Assembly: GCF_003217495.1 (NCBI RefSeq)
Contig: NZ_QJSW01000020.1
Span: 1 to 64,000, forward strand
Source of the DNA: Paenibacillus barcinonensis
GTDB lineage: Bacteria > Bacillota > Bacilli > Paenibacillales > Paenibacillaceae
Reading direction: 5' to 3'
DNA length: 64,000 bases
Below, piece by piece: positions 54,363-62,487 of the stretch; the stretch's first letter is position 1, and every line of letters starts with the position of its first letter. A model generated the notes under the pieces. The model did not search any database, had not been told where the DNA came from, and worked only from the letters and a program-made list of their open reading frames with translations. A program made the position numbers and the translations under genes.

Positions 54363-55496
54363 ATGAAAATTGGGGTACCTAAAGAAATTAAAAACAATGA
54401 AAACCGTGTAGCCATAACACCTGCGGGCGTGTTGGAATTCGTTCAGGCGGGACATAAGGTCATCCTTCAGGAAGGAGCAGGTGAAGGAAGCGGCTTTCCT
54501 GATGCGCTATACAGTGAAGCGGGAGCGATACTAGTACAGCGTGCAGAAAGTGTATGGGGCAGCGCTGATATGATTATGAAAGTAAAAGAGCCATTGCCGG
54601 AAGAATATGTTTATTTTAGAAAAGGGTTGATTTTATTCACCTATCTTCATCTTGCCGCCGAACCTCATCTGGCTAAGGCTCTTGTGGACTCGGGGGTTAC
54701 AGCAATCGCTTATGAAACGGTTAACGTGAACGGCAGCTTACCCCTTTTGGTTCCAATGAGCGAAATTGCAGGTCGAATGTCGGCACAGAAAGGTGCAGAA
54801 ATTCTCGAAAAACCGAACGGCGGTCTTGGCATTCTTTTGTCAGGTATCCCGGGGGTACAGCGCGGTAAAGTTACTGTGCTTGGCGGAGGAATCGTGGGAA
54901 CAAATGCCGCGAGGGTAGCACTCGGATTGGGAGCGAATGTGACAATCCTTGACCTAAATGCGACTCGGTTAAGACAGCTTGATGACTTGTTCGGAAATTC
55001 TGTACAAACCCTTGTCTCCACACCGTCCAATATCTCGGCTGCAGTTCAAGAAGCGGACTTGCTGATCTGTGCTGTCCTTATTCCCGGAGCAAAGGCTCCC
55101 AGACTTGTCACCGAAGACATGGTTAAAGGCATGAAAGCAGGATCTGTTATTGTCGATGTCGCCATCGATCAAGGTGGTGTTGTGGAAACGATAGACCATA
55201 TTACGACACATGACAATCCCACTTACATTAAACATGGAGTAGTGCATTATGCCGTTGCCAATATGCCAGGTGCAGTGCCTCAAACAGCTACATTGGGACT
55301 AACGAATGCAACTTTGCCTTATGCACTGCAGTTAGCCAATCATGGGTTATACCAGGCTATCGAGAGTAACCCCGGCTTAAAATATGGTGTGAATGTATTC
55401 AACGGGAAAGTGACCTATGGAACGGTAGCGCGCGATCTCGGTTATGACTATATTGAAGTCTCTGAAGCTTTATTAGCTGAAGCAGCCGTTCTGTAG
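54363..55496 (+). CDS. ald: Alanine dehydrogenase
   Basis: 377 residues, full length. MKIGVPKEIKNNENRVAITP is the N-terminal signature; Lys and His of the active site lie in IMKVKEPL and FTYLHLAAE, and the NAD-binding glycine motif is VLGGGIVGTNAA. It interconverts L-alanine and pyruvate plus ammonia with NAD in the cytoplasm. AGAGGTG precedes the ATG. It is the first gene of an operon with an SCP2-like gene and an aminotransferase. Its likely job is to remove alanine made when the transaminase uses pyruvate as acceptor. Confidence 0.96.
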   Translation: MKIGVPKEIKNNENRVAITPAGVLEFVQAGHKVILQEGAGEGSGFPDALYSEAGAILVQRAESVWGSADMIMKVKEPLPEEYVYFRKGLILFTYLHLAAEPHLAKALVDSGVTAIAYETVNVNGSLPLLVPMSEIAGRMSAQKGAEILEKPNGGLGILLSGIPGVQRGKVTVLGGGIVGTNAARVALGLGANVTILDLNATRLRQLDDLFGNSVQTLVSTPSNISAAVQEADLLICAVLIPGAKAPRLVTEDMVKGMKAGSVIVDVAIDQGGVVETIDHITTHDNPTYIKHGVVHYAVANMPGAVPQTATLGLTNATLPYALQLANHGLYQAIESNPGLKYGVNVFNGKVTYGTVARDLGYDYIEVSEALLAEAAVL

Positions 55497-55523
55497 CCTG
55501 TAAATAGAAGAGGAGGAAAAGAA

Positions 55524-55928
55524 ATGAACCAAGACACCGCTTTAACTGCTGAGCGTTATACTCTGCTCATTGAATCATTTATAGATCACGTGGTACACCT
55601 TGTTCAAAATGATGTGACATGCAGTCAACATGCCTCCAAGCTGTCAGGTGTCATTTCTATAGAGATTGGTACAGACAAAATAGGGTTTGCTTTTGACAAT
55701 GGGCAAATAACAACGAGCAGAGGAGAGAATGTACCTCGTCCAACGGCAAGCATCTATTTCATGGATCTGGAAACGGTACTCCATATTTTGTCTGGAACCG
55801 CAGACGTTAACCTCTGCTGTGTCAGAGGGACGTTTATCATCAAGGGATACTTACCATTACTTGCGATATTCAATCCGATTATGGGGAAAGCATTTCAACT
55901 CACTATGGAAGGAGAGGCTGTACAATGA
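55524..55928 (+). CDS. SCP2-like small-ligand-binding protein
   Basis: 134 residues. KLSGVISIEIGTDKIGFAFD and the C-terminal TVLHILSGTADVNLC...VRGTFIIKG pattern match the sterol-carrier-protein-2-like fold, which binds lipids or other apolar ligands. There is no signal peptide. AGGAGG precedes the ATG, and the stop overlaps the aminotransferase start (ATGA), so the two are made together. A link between this fold and an amino-acid pathway is unusual; it may bind the hydrophobic substrate of the transaminase. Confidence 0.7.
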   Translation: MNQDTALTAERYTLLIESFIDHVVHLVQNDVTCSQHASKLSGVISIEIGTDKIGFAFDNGQITTSRGENVPRPTASIYFMDLETVLHILSGTADVNLCCVRGTFIIKGYLPLLAIFNPIMGKAFQLTMEGEAVQ

Positions 55929-57184
55929 AAACGTATGAATACAACAAAAGTCACGCTTTATTTGAACGAGCTGCTCAGGTCATCCCTGGTGGAATCTATG
56001 GTCATCTAGGCGTTGCAGGCGGGAGACGGTACATTCCTGCCAGCGCCTATCCATTGTTTGCTGAACGGGCAGAGGGTGCATACTTCTGGGATGTAGACGG
56101 AAACAGATTCCTGGACTATATGGCTGCGTACGGTCCTAACGTGCTTGGCTATAATGATCGGGAAGTGAACGAAGCGGCGATCAAGCAAGCTGCCATTGCG
56201 GACTGCACCACGCTGCCCTCATCTTTGATCGTTGATCTTGCAGAGCTTATGGTGGATACCGTAGCATCAGCAGATTGGGCCTTTTTTGCCAAAAACGGGG
56301 GAGATGTCACCACGCTGGCTGTAATGAGCGCAAGAGCTGCAACAGGCAGAAAGAAAATCATCTTTCTTGAAGGCTACTACCACGGTGTTGCTCCATGGGC
56401 TCATACCGACACAGGTCCAGGTATTCTGGAGGAAGAGGTGTCCAATAACATTCTGATTCCATGGGATGACCTGGATGCCCTGGAAGCAGTTATTCGCGAA
56501 CATAAAGAAGACATCGCAGGCCTTATTGCCACACCGTACTATCATACCGTTTTTGATTCCAACCAGCTCCCGGCCAAAGACTACTGGCAAAAAGTAAGAA
56601 AGCTATGTACCGACAATGGAATTGTTTTGATCTTTGATGATATTCGTTGCGGCTTCCGCCTGGATATGGCAGGATCAGACCATTACTTCGGCATCAAGGC
56701 GGATCTGATCTGTTTTTGCAAAGCGATTGCGAATGGCTGGAATCTCTCTGCCCTTTGCGGAACAGATGCACTAAAAAGTGCCGTGCAATCTGTCTTCTAT
56801 ACCGGTAGCTACTGGATGTCCGCTGTACCTTTTGCAGCTGCCATTGCTACAATTAACAAATTAAAACGCATAAACGGCGTTCAGCTTATGAACGATATTG
56901 GTACCCGATTGACATCAGGCTTGAGCGAAGTTGCAAAAAGTCATGGCTTCAATATGGAGGCCTCCGGCGCACCATCACTGTTCTATCTGCATATTACGGA
57001 TGATAAATCGATGATGCTCCAACAGGACTGGGCTGCGGAGTGTGTTAAACGAGGTGTGTTTTTCTCCCATTACCATAATATGTTCACCAACTGTGCGATT
57101 GGTGATGAAGAGATCAAGCTTTCACTTGAGGTCGCTGACGAAGCCTTCAAAGCAGTCAAAGTGAAGCATCCTCAATTTATCTGA
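55925..57184 (+). CDS. Class-III PLP aminotransferase (GSA-aminotransferase-like)
   Basis: 419 residues of the class-III aminotransferase family. The PLP lysine is Lys266 (FCKAIANGW), the ring-nitrogen Asp is in IFDDIRCGFR (238-239), and GYYHG (150-154) stacks on the cofactor. The closest layout is glutamate-1-semialdehyde aminomutase, but the gene is outside any haem operon and next to ald, so catabolic transamination of an amino or beta-amino acid is more likely. It is last in the operon, ending at a terminator. Confidence 0.85.
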   Translation: MKTYEYNKSHALFERAAQVIPGGIYGHLGVAGGRRYIPASAYPLFAERAEGAYFWDVDGNRFLDYMAAYGPNVLGYNDREVNEAAIKQAAIADCTTLPSSLIVDLAELMVDTVASADWAFFAKNGGDVTTLAVMSARAATGRKKIIFLEGYYHGVAPWAHTDTGPGILEEEVSNNILIPWDDLDALEAVIREHKEDIAGLIATPYYHTVFDSNQLPAKDYWQKVRKLCTDNGIVLIFDDIRCGFRLDMAGSDHYFGIKADLICFCKAIANGWNLSALCGTDALKSAVQSVFYTGSYWMSAVPFAAAIATINKLKRINGVQLMNDIGTRLTSGLSEVAKSHGFNMEASGAPSLFYLHITDDKSMMLQQDWAAECVKRGVFFSHYHNMFTNCAIGDEEIKLSLEVADEAFKAVKVKHPQFI

Positions 57185-57249
57185 AAATAAGGCTATACAA
57201 GATATAGCAATGTCTGTGTTACTAAATACTAGAACCGTCTTAAACCAAA

Positions 57250-57273
57250 AGTCGCTATTTTAGCGGCTTTTTG
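57250..57273 (+). terminator. Terminator of the ald operon
   Basis: AGTCGCT (57250-57256) pairs with AGCGGCT (57262-57268, one G-U), followed by TTTTT. Confidence 0.8.
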
Positions 57274-57345
57274 TGTTTAAATCAATGAAGCACTTATGAT
57301 TCAGTGATCTATTGTTGAAAAGGTGTACCTTATGAAGTTTTGATC

Positions 57346-57367
57346 TATAATATACCCATACAGGTAT
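57346..57367 (+). promoter_or_regulatory. -10 box and CstR/CsoR-type operator of the repressor gene
   Basis: TATAAT (57346-57351) runs into the partial palindrome ATACCCATACAGGTAT (57352-57367), similar to the site at 57791-57806. The -35 box is weak. This indicates autoregulation. Confidence 0.65.
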
Positions 57368-57388
57368 GGATAAGGAGTGACATCAGCA

Positions 57389-57658
57389 ATGGAATATAAC
57401 TATACAGACAGCTTGAAAACACGTTTGCGGAGAATTGAAGGTCAGGTTCGGGGGGTGCTCCGATTAATGGATGAAGGAAAGCCATGTAAAGAAGTAGTTG
57501 CCCAATTGTCTGCTGTTCGTAATGCATCTGATCGAGCGCTCGCTCAGATGGTTGCCGAGAACCTTCAGCAATGCATCATGGCAGAGCAGGAGGCAGGCGG
57601 TAAGGATACGGACAAGCTGGTGAAGGAAGCGATCGAGCTGCTGGTGAAAAGCAGATAG
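57389..57658 (+). CDS. cstR: CstR-like persulfide-sensing repressor
   Basis: 89 residues, all-helical CsoR/FrmR (DUF156) family. LRRIEGQVRGVLRLM is the family motif. Cys33 and Cys62 are kept, but the copper-ligand His expected between them is Asn58, as in CstR, which senses persulfides through two cysteines rather than Cu(I). The genes that follow encode rhodanese-fold proteins, supporting this. ATG 57389 follows AAGGAG; an in-frame GTG four codons upstream overlaps that site. Confidence 0.85.
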   Translation: MEYNYTDSLKTRLRRIEGQVRGVLRLMDEGKPCKEVVAQLSAVRNASDRALAQMVAENLQQCIMAEQEAGGKDTDKLVKEAIELLVKSR

Positions 57659-57763
57659 TTGAAGCGGGCGGAGGCGGATGACTGAATGATAGGTTATATG
57701 GGTGCTAATTTCACCTGTTAAGCCTTGATGAGCTATCCGCTAAATCCAACAAGAAGATGGGAC

Positions 57764-57806
57764 TTGAGAAAGACTTAATTTAGGTCTATAATACCCATAG
57801 GGGTAT
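57764..57806 (+). promoter_or_regulatory. Rhodanese operon promoter with CstR-type operator
   Basis: TTGAGA (57764-57769), a 17-bp spacer and TATAAT (57787-57792) form the promoter; ATACCCATAGGGGTAT (57791-57806) overlaps its -10 end. The operator matches that before cstR in 14 of 16 positions. Confidence 0.75.
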
Positions 57807-57865
57807 ATGTTTCATAATATGATTGGTATGGTGTTTAAAAACAAAACAGATTGGAGCAGATATAG

Positions 57866-58186
57866 ATGGCATTTCAGATTCCAAAGGCAATCACACCTCA
57901 AGAGGTCGCAGCGCAGTTAAAACAAGGGAAACAGCTATTCCTGCTGGATGTGCGGGAGGATGCTGAGTGGGTAGAAGGGCATGTGCAGGGGGCAAAACAT
58001 ATTCCGTTAGGACAGTTGATGGAACGGGTAACGGAGCTTCCAGTCTCTCAAGAGATTATTGTGATGTGCCGAAGCGGGAACCGTAGTGGTCTGGCCTGTG
58101 AGCTCTTGCATGAGAAAGGTTTCCCGATTGTGAATATGACAGGTGGTCTTGGTAGCTGGACGGATTATGATCAATTGGTTCGATAA
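57866..58186 (+). CDS. Single-domain rhodanese sulfurtransferase
   Basis: 106 residues, one rhodanese domain with active-site Cys68 in the loop CRSGNRS, and DVREDAEWVEGH at the conserved Asp/Arg-Glu site. No signal peptide or anchor, so cytoplasmic. It would move sulfane sulfur from persulfides to acceptors such as sulfite or thiols. It is first after the CstR-type operator; AGATTGGAGC precedes the ATG. The next two genes encode membrane-anchored members of the same fold. Confidence 0.92.
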   Translation: MAFQIPKAITPQEVAAQLKQGKQLFLLDVREDAEWVEGHVQGAKHIPLGQLMERVTELPVSQEIIVMCRSGNRSGLACELLHEKGFPIVNMTGGLGSWTDYDQLVR

Positions 58187-58236
58187 TCCTGCTCAACTCC
58201 TGTAACGGAAGTACCTTGAAGAAAGGATGTCATTGA

Positions 58237-58635
58237 ATGACACTGGTGTATATTACGGCCGGAGCCGGTATCCTATGGCTAATCGTTCAGCTGTGGCCGG
58301 TCTCCTCCCTAACCTATGTGAGCCGCAAGGAGTGGGACCCATCACACAAACGGTGGTCTGATGTTAGAATGCTGGATGTCAGGGACTCAAGCGAGTTCTG
58401 GCAAAATCACATCCCGGGTTCAATCAATATATCCATTGGCCGATTGTCTGCAGTCTGGAGTAAGGAGCTGTCACCGGATCAGGAGGTTATCATCTTCTCA
58501 CGGAACTGGCTGTCCCGTCAAAAAGCAGCACGCATTCTGGCGCGCCGCGGATTCAAACAGTTGTATGCCGTGAAAGGGTGTTATTTTGACATAAATAGAA
58601 AGGGAGAGTCCTGTGAACGTAAATACTGTTATTAA
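58237..58635 (+). CDS. Membrane-anchored rhodanese-like protein lacking the catalytic Cys
   Basis: 132 residues: an N-terminal helix (3-21, VYITAGAGILWLIVQLW) and a rhodanese domain. The loop that should read CRSGNRS reads SRNWLSRQ, with Ser88 at the catalytic Cys place. It keeps the DVRDSSEFWQNHIPG region, so the fold is intact but sulfur transfer is unlikely. Its last residues include Cys115, Cys126 and Cys131, outside the usual site. It overlaps the next gene by 23 bp. It may be a binding or scaffold partner of the two active rhodaneses. Confidence 0.82.
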   Translation: MTLVYITAGAGILWLIVQLWPVSSLTYVSRKEWDPSHKRWSDVRMLDVRDSSEFWQNHIPGSINISIGRLSAVWSKELSPDQEVIIFSRNWLSRQKAARILARRGFKQLYAVKGCYFDINRKGESCERKYCY

Positions 58636-59005
58636 TATCGCTATTTTGCTTCTGATTGTCTGGTTCCTTTATACCCGACTGAAGCCGGTCAACGGTCTGA
58701 CCCATTTAAAAGCGAATGAATTCCGGCAGGCCATCAAATCGAACAATCCAGGCATGGTGGTAGATGTACGCGAGCCTGCGGAATACAACAGGGGGTTTAT
58801 CCCGGGAGCAGTCAACATTCCGTTGTCGCAGCTGCAGCAGCGATTAAGCGAGATACCGCAAAACAAGCAAGTTTTTCTATACTGCCAGAGCGGCATGCGT
58901 AGCAAGAGTGCAGCCAAAATATTAAGCAAGCATGGCTATGATCAAATCTCTAATCTTAAAGGCGGCGTCAGTGCATGGCGAGACAAACTGGCTTCCAAAA
59001 AATAA
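58613..59005 (+). CDS. Membrane-anchored rhodanese
   Basis: 130 residues: an N-terminal membrane helix (5-20, TVINIAILLLIVWFLY) and a rhodanese domain (about 28-128) with active-site Cys91 (YCQSGMRS) and DVREPAEYNRGFIPG. Start is GTG at 58613 after AAAGGGAG, inside the end of the preceding gene. It would act at the inner face of the membrane. It completes the operon; no persulfide dioxygenase, TauE or CoA-disulfide reductase gene, often part of cst operons, is seen here. Confidence 0.9.
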   Translation: MNVNTVINIAILLLIVWFLYTRLKPVNGLTHLKANEFRQAIKSNNPGMVVDVREPAEYNRGFIPGAVNIPLSQLQQRLSEIPQNKQVFLYCQSGMRSKSAAKILSKHGYDQISNLKGGVSAWRDKLASKK

Positions 59006-59174
59006 AGCTCCACTCAAATTAAATCGGTTTCTGTTAAAGTTCAAACATTGTTTACAATTAGATTAAATGTGGAGAAGACATGGCTCTATTGAGTCATGTT
59101 TCTTTTTGTTTACAGACCGTATGCTTTTTAAGGACAAAGTACAACCCATCCATGATGCGTAGGAGGAATGACAT

Positions 59175-59900
59175 GTGCTGGAAGCCTTTCCGAGTAAAAG
59201 AATACTGATTGTGGATGATGATGCACGGGTGCGAAGATTGCTTCGGATGTATCTGGAAAAGGAACAATTCATAATTGAGGAAGCCGGGCTGGGCTGGCAA
59301 GCACTAAGCAAGCTTCATCACTCTTCTTATGCCATGATCATTCTTGATTGGGCACTTCCCGATATCAAAGGAGTCGAGATATGCAGCTATCTTAGAACCA
59401 GCTTGAACATACCTGTCATGTTTCTAACCGGACGAACCGAGGAAGCGGATCGTGTTAAGGCTTTCCAGGCAGGAGCCGATGACTTTGTGATGAAGCCATT
59501 CAGTCCTAGAGAAGTGGTGCTGCGCATCAAATCGATGCTTGCTCGTTATCACGGCTTTACCGACCAGATCGCAACGGAGCTCACTGCAAGTGAGGTGATG
59601 ATTGGTTCGATTCTGATCAATCCTGTCACGCGAAAAGTAAGTGCAGAGCAGGAGGAAATTCATATGACCCCCAAAGAATTTGAACTGCTTTATCATCTGG
59701 CAACTCATCCCGAGACGGCCTATTCCAGACAAGATTTACTCCGAATCGTCTGGAAGGTAGAACGAGAAGAAGAGCTGGATTTTCGAACGGTGGATACTCA
59801 TGTGAAACGTCTGCGCGACAAATTATCTCATTACTTGCCGAGTCGGGAAGATCTGATTCAGACGTTGTGGGGAATCGGATATATTATGCGTTTGCCTTGA
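59175..59900 (+). CDS. OmpR-family response regulator, no kinase alongside
   Basis: 241 residues: receiver (about 8-122) with phospho-acceptor Asp58 (MIILDWALPD), the conserved VDDD at 13-16 and Lys in VMKPFSP; then a winged helix (about 142-238; MTPKEFELLYHLATHPETAY, TVDTHVKRLRDKL). Start is GTG 59175, with AGGAGG 8 bp upstream. No histidine kinase gene flanks it. A large inverted repeat lies between it and the convergent zagA gene. Confidence 0.9.
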   Translation: MLEAFPSKRILIVDDDARVRRLLRMYLEKEQFIIEEAGLGWQALSKLHHSSYAMIILDWALPDIKGVEICSYLRTSLNIPVMFLTGRTEEADRVKAFQAGADDFVMKPFSPREVVLRIKSMLARYHGFTDQIATELTASEVMIGSILINPVTRKVSAEQEEIHMTPKEFELLYHLATHPETAYSRQDLLRIVWKVEREEELDFRTVDTHVKRLRDKLSHYLPSREDLIQTLWGIGYIMRLP

Positions 59901-59971
59901 CTTCCGGTTCATTGGAGGCATCGCTACACGCAACATTTGGTTCATTTTTACAGATCAAGAACCTATATGAT

Positions 59972-60019
59972 ACCAAAGCAGGAGCCGCCCAACCTGAACA
60001 AAGCAACTCCTGCCTTGGT
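59972..60019. terminator. Large inverted repeat between convergent genes
   Basis: ACCAAAGCAGGAG (59972-59984) pairs with CTCCTGCCTTGGT (60007-60019) with one mismatch. No T-run follows on either strand, so it may end transcription only partly. Confidence 0.5.
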
Positions 60020-60042
60020 GTTACCTAAACAAGCTTTGTTTA

Positions 60043-61044
60043 TTAGTCAGCTACGCAATCAGCAAACTGTTGACGGAACCAGTTTTCGTCCAAATTGCGA
60101 CCGATAATTACAAATTCGCTAATCGGTTCTTCGTTTGTTTTCCATTCACGATCAGGAAATGCTCCCAATAACATATGAATCCCCTGGAATACGACTCTTT
60201 TTTTGGAGCCTTTAATGTTTAAAATCCCCTTATAACGAAACGTATCTACACCGTGATCTTGGAGCCATACGTTAATAAAACGTTCGACTTTTTTCAAATC
60301 CAGCGGCCGTGTTTCTCGGAAGAACAGGGAGGTCACATGATCGTCATGATGATGGTGATGATCTTCCTGAAGGAATTCGGGTTCAATCTCCAGCTTTTTG
60401 TCCAGATCAAAAGCACCGATGCCTAGTATTTGCTTCACATCAATTGAGGATTGCTGAGTTCTATAGATTTTAGCAGTTTTGTTCATGTTCAGAAGCCGAT
60501 TTTCAAGTTGCTGCAATTCCTCTGCTGAAACAAGATCCGTTTTGTTCAATAACATGACGTCGGCAAAAGCAACTTGCTCCTGAGCCTCATGACCATCATC
60601 CAGATGCTGTCCAGCATGTTTGGCATCGACGACCGTAACGACCGCATCTAATTTGTAAAAATCGGCGATTTCCGGGTCTACAAAAAAAGTCTGTGCCACC
60701 GGGGCCGGATCTGCCAAGCCTGTCGTCTCAATTAACACGCGATCAAAGTCTGCCTTGCGGGTCCCGCTTCTCCCGAGCTTGACATCCTTCAAATCATTTA
60801 GAATGCGAATAAGATCTCCTCTCACCGTACAACAGATACAGCCGTTGTTCATTTCGAAAATTTCTTCATCTGCCCCAACGACAAGCTGATTATCAATGCC
60901 AATTTCTCCGAATTCGTTAACAATGACAGCGATCTTCTCACCATGGTTTGCAGTTAAAACATGATTCAGCAAAGTAGTCTTTCCAGCACCAAGGAAACCC
61001 GTAAGCACGGTAACAGGTATGGGATTATTCTGAACGGTAGACAT
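60043..61044 (-). CDS. zagA: COG0523 GTPase, zinc metallochaperone ZagA/YciC type
   Basis: 333 residues of the CobW/COG0523 family. Walker A is GFLGAGKTT (16-24), the zinc motif GCICC (68-72) follows, NKTD is the guanine motif, and a His-rich stretch EDHHHHHDDH lies in the linker to the CobW_C domain. In B. subtilis this protein delivers zinc to the folate enzyme FolE under zinc starvation and is repressed by Zur. AAAGGAG precedes the ATG. A Zur box lies 28 bp upstream, and folE2 is divergent. Confidence 0.92.
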   Translation of the reverse strand: MSTVQNNPIPVTVLTGFLGAGKTTLLNHVLTANHGEKIAVIVNEFGEIGIDNQLVVGADEEIFEMNNGCICCTVRGDLIRILNDLKDVKLGRSGTRKADFDRVLIETTGLADPAPVAQTFFVDPEIADFYKLDAVVTVVDAKHAGQHLDDGHEAQEQVAFADVMLLNKTDLVSAEELQQLENRLLNMNKTAKIYRTQQSSIDVKQILGIGAFDLDKKLEIEPEFLQEDHHHHHDDHVTSLFFRETRPLDLKKVERFINVWLQDHGVDTFRYKGILNIKGSKKRVVFQGIHMLLGAFPDREWKTNEEPISEFVIIGRNLDENWFRQQFADCVAD

Positions 61045-61071
61045 GGTTATATGCTCCTTTGAAATAATTAA

Positions 61072-61119
61072 TAGTAATAATTACGAATAAACAATAATAG
61101 AATAACTATTTTTTGTCAA
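61072..61119 (-). promoter_or_regulatory. zagA promoter with Zur box
   Basis: On the - strand: TTGACA (61114-61119), 17-bp spacer, TATTGT (61091-61096), then a Zur box at 61072-61086 (+ strand TAGTAATAATTACGA) that matches TCGTAATNATTACGA at 14 of 15 positions. The site covers the start of transcription. Confidence 0.8.
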
Positions 61120-61166
61120 ACTGAAATCCGCTCTCCGCTTAGTAATAGCAGAAGAGACAGTCAGCC

Positions 61167-61218
61167 TTGACATAACTGGATCAAACGGATTATAGTTTAC
61201 TAATCGTAATAATTACTA
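61167..61218 (+). promoter_or_regulatory. folE2 promoter with Zur box
   Basis: TTGACA (61167-61172), 18-bp spacer, TATAGT (61191-61196) and a Zur box TCGTAATAATTACTA (61204-61218; 14 of 15 to the consensus) at the start of transcription. Confidence 0.8.
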
Positions 61219-61455
61219 ATAAAAATCGAATTGTACTAGAGTACATCTTCTTGAAGAATACCATATCACCTCAGGTGTACGTTTCAGAACGAATTCACTC
61301 CCGAGATGGGGCAGGTTCATCCGCCAGAGGCAGTTCATGTATTATCTCGAAGTATGGAAATCTACGGAGTTTGTAATGAATGTGTTTAAGCAATCTGTGT
61401 AAAAGATAGAAATCATCATATGATATCAGAATCAGATCACAAGGAGAAATGTACC
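61219..61455 (+). other. Long untranslated leader of folE2
   Basis: About 240 bases separate the Zur-controlled start from the folE2 ATG. Small palindromes are present (GTACTAGAGTAC; ATCATATGAT near 61414), but no known riboswitch pattern was recognised and no convincing open reading frame with a ribosome site. Confidence 0.5.
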
Positions 61456-62382
61456 ATGAATAGTCGTGTTAGGCCCGATGGATATATACTGCCCGGTAAA
61501 GCTGAGCGACTTCGGATATTCGGTTCGGTTGATCCAGTAGAAGGGAATAAACCTGTTTCAAAAGCAGAAATGAAAGATTTGCAAAATATGAAAAAGGACT
61601 TTCTATTTGAACTGCAGCAAGTTGGGGTAGATAACGTAAAATATCCTTTAGAGGTCATATCGGCCAAGGAGCCTGAGCAATTGTCCAGTATAGGGAATTT
61701 CAGACTAACGACAGCTCTGGATTATGAATCCAAAGGCATTAACATGAGTCGTCTGATGGAACAGCTTGAGCGTAGCCGCACTCGGGGCCTGAGTGATCGC
61801 ATTCAGGATTTGATTACGTTGACACAGCAATTTGCTGAACTGATGCAGCAACCGAAGGCAGAGTTGAAAGTTACATACCCCTGGTTCTACGAACGGACAG
61901 CCCCGGTTACAGGTCTTTCCGGTTTAAACCATTCTCTAGCGATAGTACATGTTATTTGGAAAGCGGGGGAAACTCCGATCATCCGAGCCGGTCTAGAAAT
62001 ACAGATTACGACATTGTGTCCCTGCTCGAAGGAAATTAGTGAATATAGTGCTCACAACCAGCGGGGCACGCTTCGTATACAGGTACAAAGCAATCCGTGC
62101 GAAAATCTGCCAAGCTATTGGAAAGAGGAACTGTTAAACGCAGCCGAATCGAATGCAAGCAGTTGTCTTCATCCTATTCTGAAGAGACCTGACGAGAAGC
62201 GGGTGACAGAACGAGCATATGAAAATCCAAGATTTGTGGAAGATATGGTGAGGCTGACGGCGGCAGATTTGTATGAGAAGCACTGGCTGAGCCAATTTGA
62301 GGTGGATTGCCGCAATGAGGAGTCCATTCATCAGCATGATGCAGTTACCCGCATTGTGTATGATAAGCGTACGCCGCAGTAA
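61456..62382 (+). CDS. folE2: GTP cyclohydrolase IB (FolE2)
   Basis: 308 residues of the FolE2/type IB GTP cyclohydrolase, first enzyme of folate synthesis, which works with metals other than zinc and so replaces FolE in zinc starvation. Active-site Cys188 and Cys190 lie in TTLCPCSKEISEY, and His200 in AHNQRG. ATG 61456 follows AAGGAG at 61441-61446. The Zur box at 61204-61218 and the divergent zagA gene fit the zinc-sparing role. A terminator follows. Confidence 0.95.
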   Translation: MNSRVRPDGYILPGKAERLRIFGSVDPVEGNKPVSKAEMKDLQNMKKDFLFELQQVGVDNVKYPLEVISAKEPEQLSSIGNFRLTTALDYESKGINMSRLMEQLERSRTRGLSDRIQDLITLTQQFAELMQQPKAELKVTYPWFYERTAPVTGLSGLNHSLAIVHVIWKAGETPIIRAGLEIQITTLCPCSKEISEYSAHNQRGTLRIQVQSNPCENLPSYWKEELLNAAESNASSCLHPILKRPDEKRVTERAYENPRFVEDMVRLTAADLYEKHWLSQFEVDCRNEESIHQHDAVTRIVYDKRTPQ

Positions 62383-62427
62383 GACAGTACATGCACCATA
62401 TAAGAATCGGTATTGTAATCCCTTGAT

Positions 62428-62460
62428 AACAGCAGTCCATATATTGGGCTGCTGTTTTAT
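62428..62460 (+). terminator. Terminator of folE2
   Basis: AACAGCAG (62428-62435) pairs with CTGCTGTT (62449-62456), followed by TTATT. Confidence 0.75.
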
Positions 62461-62487
62461 TATGTTTTTCAACAAGGATAATTAAAC

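Noticed and set aside
61280..61345. CCGCCAGAGGCA in the folE2 leader as a ZTP-type riboswitch pseudoknot
   Set aside because: The other conserved half of the ZTP motif is missing, so the likeness is probably chance.
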